64,000 nucleotides of DNA from Acuticoccus sp965213555. GTDB taxonomy: Bacteria > Pseudomonadota > Alphaproteobacteria > Rhizobiales > Amorphaceae. Location of the stretch: positions 2,480,001 to 2,544,000 of the forward strand of contig NZ_OZ243890.1 in assembly GCF_965213555.1 (NCBI RefSeq), written 5' to 3'. The notes below the pieces were generated by a model. It made no database searches. It saw only the letters and a program-made list of their open reading frames with translations, and was not told where the DNA came from. Below are positions 46,807-55,667 of the stretch, piece by piece (position 1 is the stretch's first letter; every line of letters begins with the position of its first letter). The position numbers were made by a program, and so were the translations under genes.

Positions 46807-47171
46807 GGCCCAACTTTCCGTTGCAGCGAACGTGGTGCCACGACGGCGCGTAGGACGCAACGTCGTCATCAACGCTTCCTTAACGGTTGGTCAGGGCGCG
46901 TCGACGGGCAGGATCAGCGACGTCCCGTGCCCCGACGCTGGCACGTCTAGCGTGGGGCTGACAAACTTGAGCGGACGCCCGTGCGGCGTGTCTTTAGGCG
47001 AAGTGCTTTGGTCGCGCCGAAGGGGACAGGCGCTGTCACGTCGGGCAGCGCGGGACTGGACGCAGCCCGTCACGGCGCCGTTGTCGCCGGTCCGGCGAGA
47101 CGTCCGAGGTTGTCGGCGGCGGCCATCATCGTGAAGGGGCGTCGGCCTCTCGCGGCCGTCGACCGCGGTCA
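46807..47171. other. Intergenic DNA with no recognisable gene
   Basis: This is the left half of a gap of about 700 bases before clpB. No open frame has both a ribosome site and a recognisable product. The right edge enters a 46-base imperfect tandem repeat and a transposase remnant. Confidence 0.5.
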
Positions 47172-47210
47172 TCATTGTGAAGGCGGCGCCGGCCCTTCAC
47201 GGTCGTGGAC
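47121..47210. repeat. Imperfect 46-base tandem duplication
   Basis: Two copies begin GGCCATCATCGTGAAGG (47121) and GGTCATCATTGTGAAGG (47167) and stay similar for about 43 bases. The second copy contains a near-palindrome, GTGAAGG...CCTTCAC. Confidence 0.65.
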
Positions 47211-47305
47211 TTTGCGATAGAGCCTGGCGTCGGGGCCGGTGGTGGGCGCATGGGCCTCGTCGGGGCGCTTCCTGCCAAGGAAGTTCGCCTCGGCGTTGCG
47301 CCCGC
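47175..47305 (-). pseudogene. Fragment of an IS5-family transposase
   Basis: The minus-strand frame reads GRNAEANFLGRKRPDEAHA followed by TTGPDARLYRK. This matches the conserved central block of one IS5-family transposase subgroup (typically N-x-x-x-x-F-x-G-x-x-R-x-x-x-T-H-x-S-T-T-D-P-x-A-R-L-Y-R-K). Only about 40 residues survive before a stop, so it is an inactive scrap of a different element from the one at 37055. Confidence 0.65.
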
Positions 47306-47512
47306 CGCCTCCTGGTGGTCCTGCGGCCCCCGCTCCAGGAGCCGCACGGACGAGACCATTTCTCCGACCACTCCTCAGACCCACGCACCGCCAATCACCC
47401 CCACCCGCCCCGGACGAGGGAACCACGATCGGCTGGACGGGCGGCCCGACGTCTTCCGCAGCCTGCTGGAGCCCGGTGCGGCGGGTCGAGCCGCACCGGG
47501 CCCCGGGCTACG

Positions 47513-50110
47513 TCAGGCGGCCTGCGAGGCTGCGACCTCGGCGCGCTGGAAGATGAGCCGCTCGGCGGAGGGCGTCGCCACCACCGTGTCGCCGTCCTCC
47601 ACGGTCCCCGACAGGATCGCCTCGGCGAGGGGATCCTGCACCTCCTTCTGGATCACGCGCTTCAGCGGTCGCGCGCCGTAGACCGGGTCGTAGCCGCGCT
47701 CGGCGAGCCACTCGCGCGCTGCCGTCGGCAGCTCGAGCGCGATCTTGCGCTCCGCGAGCAGGCGGTCGAGCCGCGCCAGCTGGATGTCGACGATCGCCGT
47801 CATCTGCGAACGCTTCAACCTGCCGAACAGCACGATCTCGTCGAGCCGGTTGAGGAACTCCGGCCGGAAGGTCGCGCGCACGAGATCCATCACCTGCGGG
47901 CGCACCGCCGCAACGTCGTCCCCCTCGCCCTGGGACGCGAGGAACTCGGCGCCGACGTTGGAGGTCATCACGATGATCGTGTTGCGGAAGTCCACCGTGC
48001 GTCCCTGACCATCGGTCAGCCGCCCGTCGTCGAGCACCTGCAACATGACGTTGAACACGTCCGGGTGCGCCTTCTCGATCTCGTCGAACAGGACGACCTG
48101 GTAGGGCCGGCGCCGCACCGCCTCGGTCAGCGCGCCGCCCTCCTCGTAGCCAACGTAGCCCGGGGGCGCGCCGATGAGCCGGGAGACCGCATGCTTCTCC
48201 ATGTACTCGGACATGTCCATGCGCACCATCGCGGTGTCGTCGTCGAACAGGAACGCCGCCAGCGCCTTGGTGAGCTCGGTCTTGCCGACGCCCGTGGGGC
48301 CGAGGAACATGAACGAGCCGATGGGCCGGTTCGGGTCCTGCAGCCCGGCGCGCGAGCGCCGCACGGCGGACGACACCGCGTGCACCGCCTCGGCCTGGCC
48401 GACCACCCGGCGCTCCAGCGCCTCCTCCATGCGCATCAGCTTCTCGCGCTCGCCCTCCATCATCTTGTCGACGGGGATGCCGGTCCAGCGCGAGACGACC
48501 TGCGCGATGTGGCTTGTCGTCACCGCCTCCTCGACCATGCCGGCGCCCTCCGATCCCTCGGCATCGGCGATGCGTCGCTCGAGGGCCGGGATTACGCCGT
48601 AGGCGAGCTCGCCGGCCCGGGCGAGATCGCCCTTGCGCTGGGCCATCGCGAGCTCCTGACGCGCCTGGTCGAGCTGCGCCTTCACGTCCTGCGCGCCGGC
48701 GAGCTTGTCCTTCTCCGCGCGCCACCGCTGCGTCAACGCATCGGACCGCTCCTCAAGGTCGGCGAGCTCGCGCTCCAGCCGCTCGAGGCGGTCGCGCGAG
48801 GCGGCATCCTCCTCCTTGCGTAGGGCCTCGCGCTCGATCTTGAGCTGGACGATGCGCCGGTCGAGCTCGTCCAGCTTCTCGGGCTTGGAATCCACCTGCA
48901 TCCTGAGCCGCGAGGCCGCCTCGTCGACGAGGTCGATGGCCTTGTCCGGCAGGAAGCGGTCGGCGATGTAACGGTTCGACAACGTCGCCGCCGACACGAT
49001 CGCCGAGTCCGAGATGCGCACGCCGTGGTGCAGCTCGTACTTCTCTTTGAGGCCGCGCAGGATCGACACCGTGTCCTCGACGGTGGGCTCGTCCACGAAC
49101 ACGGGCTGGAAGCGACGGGCGAGCGCGGCGTCCTTCTCCACGTAGCGCCGGTACTCGTCGAGCGTGGTGGCGCCGACGCAGTGCAGCTCGCCGCGCGCGA
49201 GGGCGGGCTTCAACAGGTTGGAGGCGTCCATCGCGCCGTCGGTCTTGCCGGCACCCACGAGGGTGTGGACCTCGTCGATGAACAGCACGACCTCGCCGGA
49301 CGCCTTGATCTCCGACAACACCGACTTCAGCCGCTCCTCGAACTCACCGCGGTACTTCGCGCCGGCGATGAGGGCGCCCATGTCGAGGGAGAGCAGCGTC
49401 CTGCCCTTCAGGCTCTCCGGCACGTCGCCGTTGACGATCCTGAGCGCCAGGCCCTCGGCGATGGCGGTCTTTCCGACGCCCGGCTCACCGATGAGGATGG
49501 GGTTGTTCTTGGTGCGCCGCGACAGGACCTGGATCGTGCGGCGGATCTCCTCGTCGCGGCCGATGACCGGGTCGAGCTTGCCCTCGCGCGCGTTCGCCGT
49601 GAGATCCTGCGTGTACCGCTTCAAGGCGTCATAGGCGCCCTCTGCGTTGGCGCTGTCGGCGGTGCGCCCCTTTCGCAGGTCCGCGATGGCGCCCTCGAGC
49701 GCCTTCGCCGTCAGCCCAGCGTCCTTCAGGATGCGGAAGCTCTCGGTGGACGGCTCGGAGGCGAGCGCCAGCAGCAGGCGCTCCACCGTGACGAACCGGT
49801 CGCCCGCCGCCTTCGCCAGCGCCTCGGCCTGCGTCAGCACCTTGACGGTGGCGGGCTGGAGGTGCAGCTGGCCGGCGCCCGAGCCCTCGACCTTGGGCAG
49901 CTTGGCAAGGGATCGCGTCACCGCCGCCTGCGCATCGCGCGGCCGAGCGCCGGCGGCGCTCAACAGGCCGGCGGCCAAGCCCTCCTCGTCGTCGAGCAGC
50001 GCCTTCAACACGTGCTCGGGGGTGAACTGCTGATGTCCGGCGCCGATCGCGTTCGTCTGCGCGGCCTGGATGAAGCCGCGGACGCGGTCGGATAGCTTCT
50101 CAACGTCCAT
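47513..50110 (-). CDS. clpB: ATP-dependent protein disaggregase ClpB
   Basis: This 865-residue Hsp100 has an N-terminal domain (FTPEHVLKALLDDEEGLAAG), AAA-1 with Walker A GEPGVGKTAIAEGL, the coiled-coil M domain (LDRLERELADLEERS region, here RDRLERLERELADLEERSDA), and AAA-2 with GPTGVGKTELTKAL and DEIEKAHPDVFNVML. With DnaK it resolves aggregated proteins in the cytoplasm. ATG 50110 has AGGAGG four bases upstream, which overrides the longer frame from 50374. Its upstream region is shared with the divergent sorA-like gene. No clear heat-shock promoter was recognised. Confidence 0.97.
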   Translation of the reverse strand: MDVEKLSDRVRGFIQAAQTNAIGAGHQQFTPEHVLKALLDDEEGLAAGLLSAAGARPRDAQAAVTRSLAKLPKVEGSGAGQLHLQPATVKVLTQAEALAKAAGDRFVTVERLLLALASEPSTESFRILKDAGLTAKALEGAIADLRKGRTADSANAEGAYDALKRYTQDLTANAREGKLDPVIGRDEEIRRTIQVLSRRTKNNPILIGEPGVGKTAIAEGLALRIVNGDVPESLKGRTLLSLDMGALIAGAKYRGEFEERLKSVLSEIKASGEVVLFIDEVHTLVGAGKTDGAMDASNLLKPALARGELHCVGATTLDEYRRYVEKDAALARRFQPVFVDEPTVEDTVSILRGLKEKYELHHGVRISDSAIVSAATLSNRYIADRFLPDKAIDLVDEAASRLRMQVDSKPEKLDELDRRIVQLKIEREALRKEEDAASRDRLERLERELADLEERSDALTQRWRAEKDKLAGAQDVKAQLDQARQELAMAQRKGDLARAGELAYGVIPALERRIADAEGSEGAGMVEEAVTTSHIAQVVSRWTGIPVDKMMEGEREKLMRMEEALERRVVGQAEAVHAVSSAVRRSRAGLQDPNRPIGSFMFLGPTGVGKTELTKALAAFLFDDDTAMVRMDMSEYMEKHAVSRLIGAPPGYVGYEEGGALTEAVRRRPYQVVLFDEIEKAHPDVFNVMLQVLDDGRLTDGQGRTVDFRNTIIVMTSNVGAEFLASQGEGDDVAAVRPQVMDLVRATFRPEFLNRLDEIVLFGRLKRSQMTAIVDIQLARLDRLLAERKIALELPTAAREWLAERGYDPVYGARPLKRVIQKEVQDPLAEAILSGTVEDGDTVVATPSAERLIFQRAEVAASQAA

Positions 50111-50367
50111 GTGTCCTCCTGTCCGGCCGGCGGCGGCGTCGCCCGCGGGCCGTCGTGGATGGCGCGGCGCAACGTGCCACCGCGGGCGCCGCCGCAGCCG
50201 GCGCCGTGCGGGGAGATGGGAACGAGGGCGCGTCTTCGGTAGGCTTTCCTGCTCAAAGATCGAGCGGCCGGACCCCGTCGTGGATCGGGTTGCCTTCGGC
50301 TGCGTCGAACGGCAAAGCTGGAGCGGTGCGACGGTAGAGATCGCACGCAGGGAACGAGGACACGGCC

Positions 50368-51558
50368 ATGGCACGCGGCATCTCTCTGAACCGACGGACC
50401 TTCCTCATCTCGACGTCGGGCGCCGCAGCCGGCGTTGCGGCGACCGGCCTCGCCGGGACCGGGGCGCACGCCCAAGACGGCGCATTGCCCGAATACGCGG
50501 CCTGGAAGGATCCTGACGCGCTCATCGTCCACACCGACCGCACGCTCGAGACCAGGCGCGAGGCCATCGGCGCGCCGCCGATCACCCCCGCCCGCGAGCT
50601 GTTCGTACGCAACAACCTGCCGACGCCGCCACTGTCGGCCACCGACGACCCGGACGTTTGGGAAATCGCCTTCGAGGGCGTCGCGAGCCCGGCGACGATG
50701 ACGCTCGGCGAGCTGAAGCGGTACGGCGTGACGAGCACGCCCGCCGTCCTCCAGTGCTCCGGCAACGGGCGTGCGTTCTTCGACCACGAGGCGAGCGGAA
50801 CCCAGTGGTCGGTGGGGGCGGCGGGCAACGTGGTGTGGACCGGCGTGCCCCTCGCGCGCGTCGTCGAGGCGATGGGCGGTGCGGCCGCCGAGGCACGCTT
50901 CCTCACCGGCACCGGCGGCGAGGATCTGCCGCCCGGCATCGACCCGCTGACGATCCTCGTCGAGCGCTCCGTGCCCATCGAGGCGCTGGACGACGCGCTC
51001 CTCGCCTACGAGATGAACGGCGAGCCGCTCCCCATCGCCCATGGTGGCCCCGTGCGCCTGGTCGTTCCGGGCTACTTCGGGGTCAACAACGTCAAGTACG
51101 TGCGGCGCATCGCGCTGACCCCTGCGGAGAGCGAGGCGAAGATCCAGCGCACCAGCTACAGGATCCGCCCGGTGGGCGTCGAAGGAGACCCGAGCCAGCC
51201 GTCCATGTGGACGATGACCGTGAAGTCGTGGATCACCGCGCCGCTCCACGAGCCGAGCTCCGGCGCCGTGGTCATCCAGGGCGTCGCCATGGGCGGTGCC
51301 TCCGCGCTGTCGTCGGTCGAGGTGTCCACGGACGGCGGCGAAACCTGGCAGGCGGCCGAGCTCACCGGACCCGACATGGGACGGTTCGCCTGGCGTCCGT
51401 TCGCGCTCGTGACCACCCTCGAACCCGGACGCTACACGGTGGCAAGCCGCGCGACCAACGCCGACGGCGACGAGCAGCCACGGGACTTCGACCCCAACGA
51501 ACGCGGCTACGGGCACAACGGCTGGGACGCCCACGCCGTCGAGCTCACGGTTTCGTGA
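50368..51558 (+). CDS. sorA: Tat-exported sulfite oxidase-like molybdoenzyme (SorA/SoxC family)
   Basis: This 396-residue enzyme has a twin-arginine signal (NRRTFLISTSGAAAG). The oxidoreductase molybdopterin domain carries the Mo-ligand Cys in AVLQCSGNGRAFF, and motifs GGPVRLVVPGYFGVNNVKYV and YGHNGWDAHAVEL follow. With the cytochrome encoded next, overlapping by GTGA, it resembles periplasmic sulfite:cytochrome c oxidoreductase, SorAB. SoxC of thiosulfate oxidation is the alternative, since SoxCD has the same arrangement; no other sox genes are in the window. Confidence 0.85.
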   Translation: MARGISLNRRTFLISTSGAAAGVAATGLAGTGAHAQDGALPEYAAWKDPDALIVHTDRTLETRREAIGAPPITPARELFVRNNLPTPPLSATDDPDVWEIAFEGVASPATMTLGELKRYGVTSTPAVLQCSGNGRAFFDHEASGTQWSVGAAGNVVWTGVPLARVVEAMGGAAAEARFLTGTGGEDLPPGIDPLTILVERSVPIEALDDALLAYEMNGEPLPIAHGGPVRLVVPGYFGVNNVKYVRRIALTPAESEAKIQRTSYRIRPVGVEGDPSQPSMWTMTVKSWITAPLHEPSSGAVVIQGVAMGGASALSSVEVSTDGGETWQAAELTGPDMGRFAWRPFALVTTLEPGRYTVASRATNADGDEQPRDFDPNERGYGHNGWDAHAVELTVS

Positions 51559-51929
51559 ACTGTCCGAGGCACGCCGGGCGTTCGGCCGACGCAAGGCTCG
51601 GCGCGCTTGTGGCGGTCCTTCTGATCGTGCCGTGCGGGGCGGCCGCGGACGAGGGTCGGGCCGCTGAGGCGACAGCTGCTGGACGAGCGTTGTTCGTCGG
51701 CGGCGCGGAGCCCGCCTGCGGCATCTGCCACACGCTGAAGGACGCGGGGACCTCCGGCGAGGTCGGCCCCGCGCTCGACCCGCTGGCGCCGTCGGCGCGG
51801 CGGGTCGCTGCGGCCGTCACACAAGGCGTCGGTATCATGCCTGCCTACGCGGACGCGCTCGACGCGGAGGAGATCGACGCCATCGCGCGTTACGTGGCGA
51901 CGGCGACCGGGGGCGAGGTCGACCTCTAG
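51555..51929 (+). CDS. sorB: Periplasmic cytochrome c subunit of the sulfite oxidase pair
   Basis: This 124-residue class I cytochrome c has a hydrophobic signal segment (LGALVAVLLIVPCGAAA), haem site CGICH, and a likely Met ligand in GVGIMPAYADAL. GTG 51555 overlaps the sorA stop (GTGA). It should take electrons from the molybdenum subunit. Confidence 0.85.
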   Translation: MNCPRHAGRSADARLGALVAVLLIVPCGAAADEGRAAEATAAGRALFVGGAEPACGICHTLKDAGTSGEVGPALDPLAPSARRVAAAVTQGVGIMPAYADALDAEEIDAIARYVATATGGEVDL

Positions 51930-52502
51930 AGCGTGATGTGTTCACCATCTCAACGCTTCAACCGGACGACCCAGCGTTGACCACCGAAGGCTGCATCCGG
52001 AGCGCGTCCTGCCGGCCGAGATGAGCGTACCACGGCGCGAGCGCCCCAGCTTGTGGGCTACGCCGTTAGCCGATCAACCACCTCTGCTGCGGACGACGAG
52101 CCTCACCCATGACCGTGGTGCGCCGACTGGTAGGACAACGTTGTCCGTGCTCCGCGTCACCAGCCCGTGGGCGCATGCAACTCAGCGAAAGATCTTCGCC
52201 TCGACGCGCCTTTGGATCGGCCGCATCGGCCCCCTGGGGATTGCCGTTCCGCGGCTCCGAGTGCCGTCGTTGGGTTGGGATGGTCGAGTAAGGGCGTGCG
52301 GCCACGGGGCTGACGTCAGGACCGGCTGGCCGGGACCGGGCCCGAACACCGTGCCTCATCCAGATGGTGCGTCCGCCGCCGGCATCGGGGAGCGGATGAG
52401 GCAATCCTGCTCAACAGTGCGGCATCCACCGCATCTGAAGGGCGTAGTCAGGGCAGAACCAGTCCGCGCCTCGGCGCGTGCCGACCCGTCCCGCGCCGGT
52501 CG
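51930..52502. other. Gene-free gap between sorB and the DUF4167 gene
   Basis: No frame on either strand has a ribosome site with a recognisable product. The composition is less GC-biased in third positions than in the flanking genes, which supports non-coding DNA. No hairpin terminator was clear. Confidence 0.45.
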
Positions 52503-53276
52503 TCAGCTCGTGGGCTCCGTGGGTTCCGGCTCCGCGGGGCTCGATCCGCTCGCCTCGGAGGATGGCTCGGTGCGCCGGGTGCGGCTGCGCGTGCGCGTGG
52601 CAGTCCGGCGACGAGGCTTGGGCTTGCCGTCCTCGGCGGTGACCTCCGCCGCCGGCTCGCCGTCGGTCGCCATCGCGTCGGAGCTCGCGTCGTCAACCCG
52701 AGGCTGCGAAGCCTCCGAGCGCTCGTCCTCCTTGTGGAGACCGTTGGCTGCGGCGCTGGGCGCATGGCGGCTGCTCGCGGCCTCGGGGTCGCCCGCGGGA
52801 CGCTCCACCTCCCCTCGGGTGGCCTCGCCGGCGTTCTCCTCCTGTCTGGCCCGATGGTGCGCGCCGTTGACCCGGATGGCGTGACGCACGCCCTCCTCCT
52901 CCTCGTCCTCGATCCCGTCGTACCCGTTGATGCTCGGCTGCTCTCCGCGCCCGCGATCGGAGTCCTGGCGGTACTCATCGAACCGCTGGCGTTCGTCGTC
53001 ACGACGATCGCGCGGCGGCTGCCCGTTCTGCTCGTAGGCCGCGGCGACGATCCTGTAGTAGTGCTCGGCGTGCTGGAAGTAGTTTTCGGCCGTCACGCGA
53101 TCGCCGGACGACTGAGCGTCCCGGGCGAGTTGGCTATACTTGTCGGCGACCTGCAGTGCAGACCCACGAATCTTTACGTCCGGACCGTTGGACTCGTAGG
53201 AGCGCGACAACGGGTTCCCGCCACCCTTGCTCCGGCTGCGGCCACGTAGACGCTTGCTCGAGTTGTTTGGTCTCAT
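52503..53276 (-). CDS. DUF4167 domain protein
   Basis: This 257-residue protein starts MRPNNSSKRLRGRSRSKGGG and continues with NPLSRSYESNGPDVKIRGSA and QVADKYSQLARDAQSSGDRV, the conserved N-terminal block of DUF4167 in Alphaproteobacteria. The rest is low-complexity, charged and probably disordered, with an Arg/Thr-rich tail. The start is ATG 53276 (GAGAG upstream), not the frame's first ATG at 53477, which would translate a tandem repeat. The gene normally follows prmC, as here. Function unknown; RNA binding is suggested by its basic start. Confidence 0.9.
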   Translation of the reverse strand: MRPNNSSKRLRGRSRSKGGGNPLSRSYESNGPDVKIRGSALQVADKYSQLARDAQSSGDRVTAENYFQHAEHYYRIVAAAYEQNGQPPRDRRDDERQRFDEYRQDSDRGRGEQPSINGYDGIEDEEEEGVRHAIRVNGAHHRARQEENAGEATRGEVERPAGDPEAASSRHAPSAAANGLHKEDERSEASQPRVDDASSDAMATDGEPAAEVTAEDGKPKPRRRTATRTRSRTRRTEPSSEASGSSPAEPEPTEPTS

Positions 53277-53717
53277 CAGCTCTCTCGAATGCGGGTTCAC
53301 GCGACACCGCGAAGGGGCCTTCCGCACGATCGCCCGTGCAGCACCAAGGGCCGGCCGCACGATCGCCCGTGCGGCCAAGGGCCGGCCGCACGATCGCCCA
53401 TGCTGCACCAAGGGCCGACCCATCCCGCTGGAGGGGAGCGACCCGCGACCCATCCGGCCCGGTTCGGAACGCCACAAGCGCAGCGCACCACACTTTCGCC
53501 CCCACGCGACGGCAACGCTCCATCTCGCGAAGCGTTCGCGTCCATCGCCGATGTGGCGTCAGTGATCACATCACCCCAGATGCGGGGAGGCACACGATAC
53601 GGCTCCGCTGCGCCATCGCGCGAGAACCGATCGGCCGACACGGACACGTTAGCGGCTCGCTTCGGTCTTTCCAAGACTTAATTGCGCGTCCGACGTGCGA
53701 AGTTGCGATCCTGCGCC
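53277..53717. other. Intergenic region between prmC and the DUF4167 gene
   Basis: This region separates two same-strand genes by 440 bases and carries a roughly 32-base tandem repeat at 53312-53427. No gene was recognised; the plus-strand frames crossing it are shadows. Confidence 0.5.
53312..53427. repeat. Tandem repeat of about 31-33 bases, three full copies
   Basis: Units of the form AAGGGCCGGCCGCACGATCG followed by CCCGTGC(A/G)GC(ACC) begin near 53312, 53346 and 53377, with a partial fourth at 53410. Copies are near-identical but there are no unique spacers. Located 40-150 bases upstream of the DUF4167 start on that gene's strand. Confidence 0.8.
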
Positions 53718-54605
53718 TCACCCATCCCCGCGACGCAGGGACATCGCCCGCGGCACGCCGTTCAGGTCGTTCGCCATGGACACCACTTCCAACCGATGGC
53801 GAGCCGCCTCGCCGGTCACCGCGTCGGCGGCGGCGGGGTCGATCTCCACTATCAGCGTTCCAGCTGGTGCGAGGATTGCCTCGGCGTGCGCGAACACGGT
53901 GCGATAGGCGTCGAGCCCGTCGGCGCCACCGTCGAGGGCGAGCCTTGGGTCGAACTCGCGCACCGTCCGGTCGAGCGTCGCGATCGTCCCCGTGGAGACG
54001 TAGGGCGGGTTCGAGACCACGAGGTCGAACCTGGCACCGAGCGCAGCCCCGAAGTTTGCAGCCACGAATGCCGCCCTCGCAGCGAGCCCGTGCCGCTCCG
54101 CGTTGCGCCGCGCCTGCACCAGGCAACCGAGCGAGATGTCGACGCCGACCCCGAAGGCTGCCGGGCGCTCGGTCAGGACGGCAAGCAAGATCGCGCCGCT
54201 GCCGACCCCGAGGTCGGCGATCGCCGCGGCGCGATCCGGCGGTTGCAGAACCGTCAACGCAAGCTCGACCACGGTCTCGGTCTCCGGGCGCGGCTCCAGC
54301 GTTGCATCCGAGACGCGCAGGTCGAGGGACCAGAACGCGCGGCGGCCCAGGATGCGTCCGATGGACCGCCCCGCCAGCCGCTCCCGGGCGCGCACCTCGA
54401 GCTCGCCGACGAGCGCCGCCGGTATCGCGAGGCGCGGGTTGGCTATGAGCTGCGCCGTCGTCACGTTCAGCGTCTCCACCACCAGGAGGCGCGCGTCGAG
54501 GTCGGGCGTGGCGAGCTTGGCCTCGCGGAAGGTGCGCTTCAGCGTCGTGTAGAGCGTGGCAAGGTCCGCCTCTCCGGCGAAGATCGGCAGCTCGGGCTCA
54601 GCCAT
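53718..54605 (-). CDS. prmC: Release factor glutamine methyltransferase PrmC
   Basis: This 295-residue SAM-dependent enzyme methylates the GGQ glutamine of release factors. It shows the SAM motif IADLGVGSGAILLAVL, the substrate motif SNPPYVSTG, and FDPRLALDGGADGLDAYR. It overlaps the end of prfA, its substrate's gene, by eight bases. Confidence 0.95.
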   Translation of the reverse strand: MAEPELPIFAGEADLATLYTTLKRTFREAKLATPDLDARLLVVETLNVTTAQLIANPRLAIPAALVGELEVRARERLAGRSIGRILGRRAFWSLDLRVSDATLEPRPETETVVELALTVLQPPDRAAAIADLGVGSGAILLAVLTERPAAFGVGVDISLGCLVQARRNAERHGLAARAAFVAANFGAALGARFDLVVSNPPYVSTGTIATLDRTVREFDPRLALDGGADGLDAYRTVFAHAEAILAPAGTLIVEIDPAAADAVTGEAARHRLEVVSMANDLNGVPRAMSLRRGDG

Positions 54606-55659
54606 CGGCCTCGGCCAAGAGCTGCGCCTGGTGCTCGGTGGCGAGCGCGTCGATCACTTCGTCGAGCGCCGTTCCGTCGAGCACCTCGGTCAGCTTGTAG
54701 AGCGTCAGGTTGATCCTGTGGTCCGTCACCCGGCCCTGGGGAAAGTTGTAGGTCCTGATGCGCTCGGAACGGTCGCCGGACCCCACCTGCGTCCTGCGGT
54801 CCGCCGCGCGCGCCTCGTCCGCGGCCTGCCGCGTGAGGTCGTAGAGCCTCGCGCGCAGGACCTCCATGGCACGCGCGCGGTTCTGGTGCTGCGACTTCTC
54901 CGACGAAGTGACGACGATGCCGGTGGGCAGGTGCGTGATGCGCACCGCCGAGTCGGTGGTGTTGACGTGCTGCCCCCCGGCCCCGGACGCCCGCATGGTG
55001 TCGATGCGGATGTCGGACGCGGGGATGTCGATGTCCACCTCCTCCGCCTCGGGCAGCACCGCGACGGTGGCGGCCGAGGTGTGGATGCGGCCGCTCGCCT
55101 CGGTCGCCGGCACGCGTTGCACGCGGTGCACGCCGGACTCCCACTTCAGCTTGGCGAACACGCCCCGCCCCCGCACGGCGGCGACGACCTCCTTGTAGCC
55201 GCCGGCGTCGCCCTCCGACAGGCTCATCACCTCGACGCGCCATGCGTTCGCGGCGGCGAAACGCTCGTACATGCGGAAGAGGTCGCCCGCGAAGAGCGCC
55301 GCCTCCTGGCCGCCGGTGCCGGCGCGGACCTCGAGGATGGCGCTCTTCTCGTCCGCCGCATCCTTCGGCAGCAGCGCGGCGCGCACCTCCTCCGACAGCT
55401 TGGCGATGAGGCCGACGAGGGCAGGCCGCTCCTCCTCGGCAAGGGCGGCGAGCTCGTCGTCGTCCGCGAGCATCTCGTCCACGCCGGCGAGCTCGCGCTC
55501 GGCCTCCCGCAGGGCGGCCACCGAGCGCACGAGGGGCTCGAGCTCGGCGTACTCGCGCGAGAGCTCGACGTACTCGTCCGCAGCCGGCCCCGCGGCCATG
55601 CGTTGCTCCAGGATGTTGAAGCGGTCGACCACCTCGTCGAGCCGCTGACGCAGCATCAT
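54598..55659 (-). CDS. prfA: Peptide chain release factor 1
   Basis: This 353-residue class I release factor carries GAGGQHVNTTDSAVRITH with the catalytic GGQ, and RVPATEASGRIHTSAATVAV with a PAT codon-recognition motif of RF1, which reads UAA and UAG. It starts at MMLRQRLDEV, nine bases after the ptsP stop, forming the ptsP-prfA-prmC series. Confidence 0.97.
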   Translation of the reverse strand: MMLRQRLDEVVDRFNILEQRMAAGPAADEYVELSREYAELEPLVRSVAALREAERELAGVDEMLADDDELAALAEEERPALVGLIAKLSEEVRAALLPKDAADEKSAILEVRAGTGGQEAALFAGDLFRMYERFAAANAWRVEVMSLSEGDAGGYKEVVAAVRGRGVFAKLKWESGVHRVQRVPATEASGRIHTSAATVAVLPEAEEVDIDIPASDIRIDTMRASGAGGQHVNTTDSAVRITHLPTGIVVTSSEKSQHQNRARAMEVLRARLYDLTRQAADEARAADRRTQVGSGDRSERIRTYNFPQGRVTDHRINLTLYKLTEVLDGTALDEVIDALATEHQAQLLAEADG

Positions 55660-55667
55660 CGACGGTC

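Noticed and set aside
52066..52404. Minus-strand 112-codon frame in the sorB-DUF4167 gap
   Set aside because: No ribosome site, biased Arg/Pro composition and no recognisable motif.
53312..53427. Possible CRISPR array
   Set aside because: The units are contiguous with no unique spacers of constant length and no cas genes are nearby.
53297..53477. Extended N-terminus for the DUF4167 protein
   Set aside because: The extra residues simply translate the tandem repeat; ATG 53276 has its own ribosome site and starts at the conserved block.
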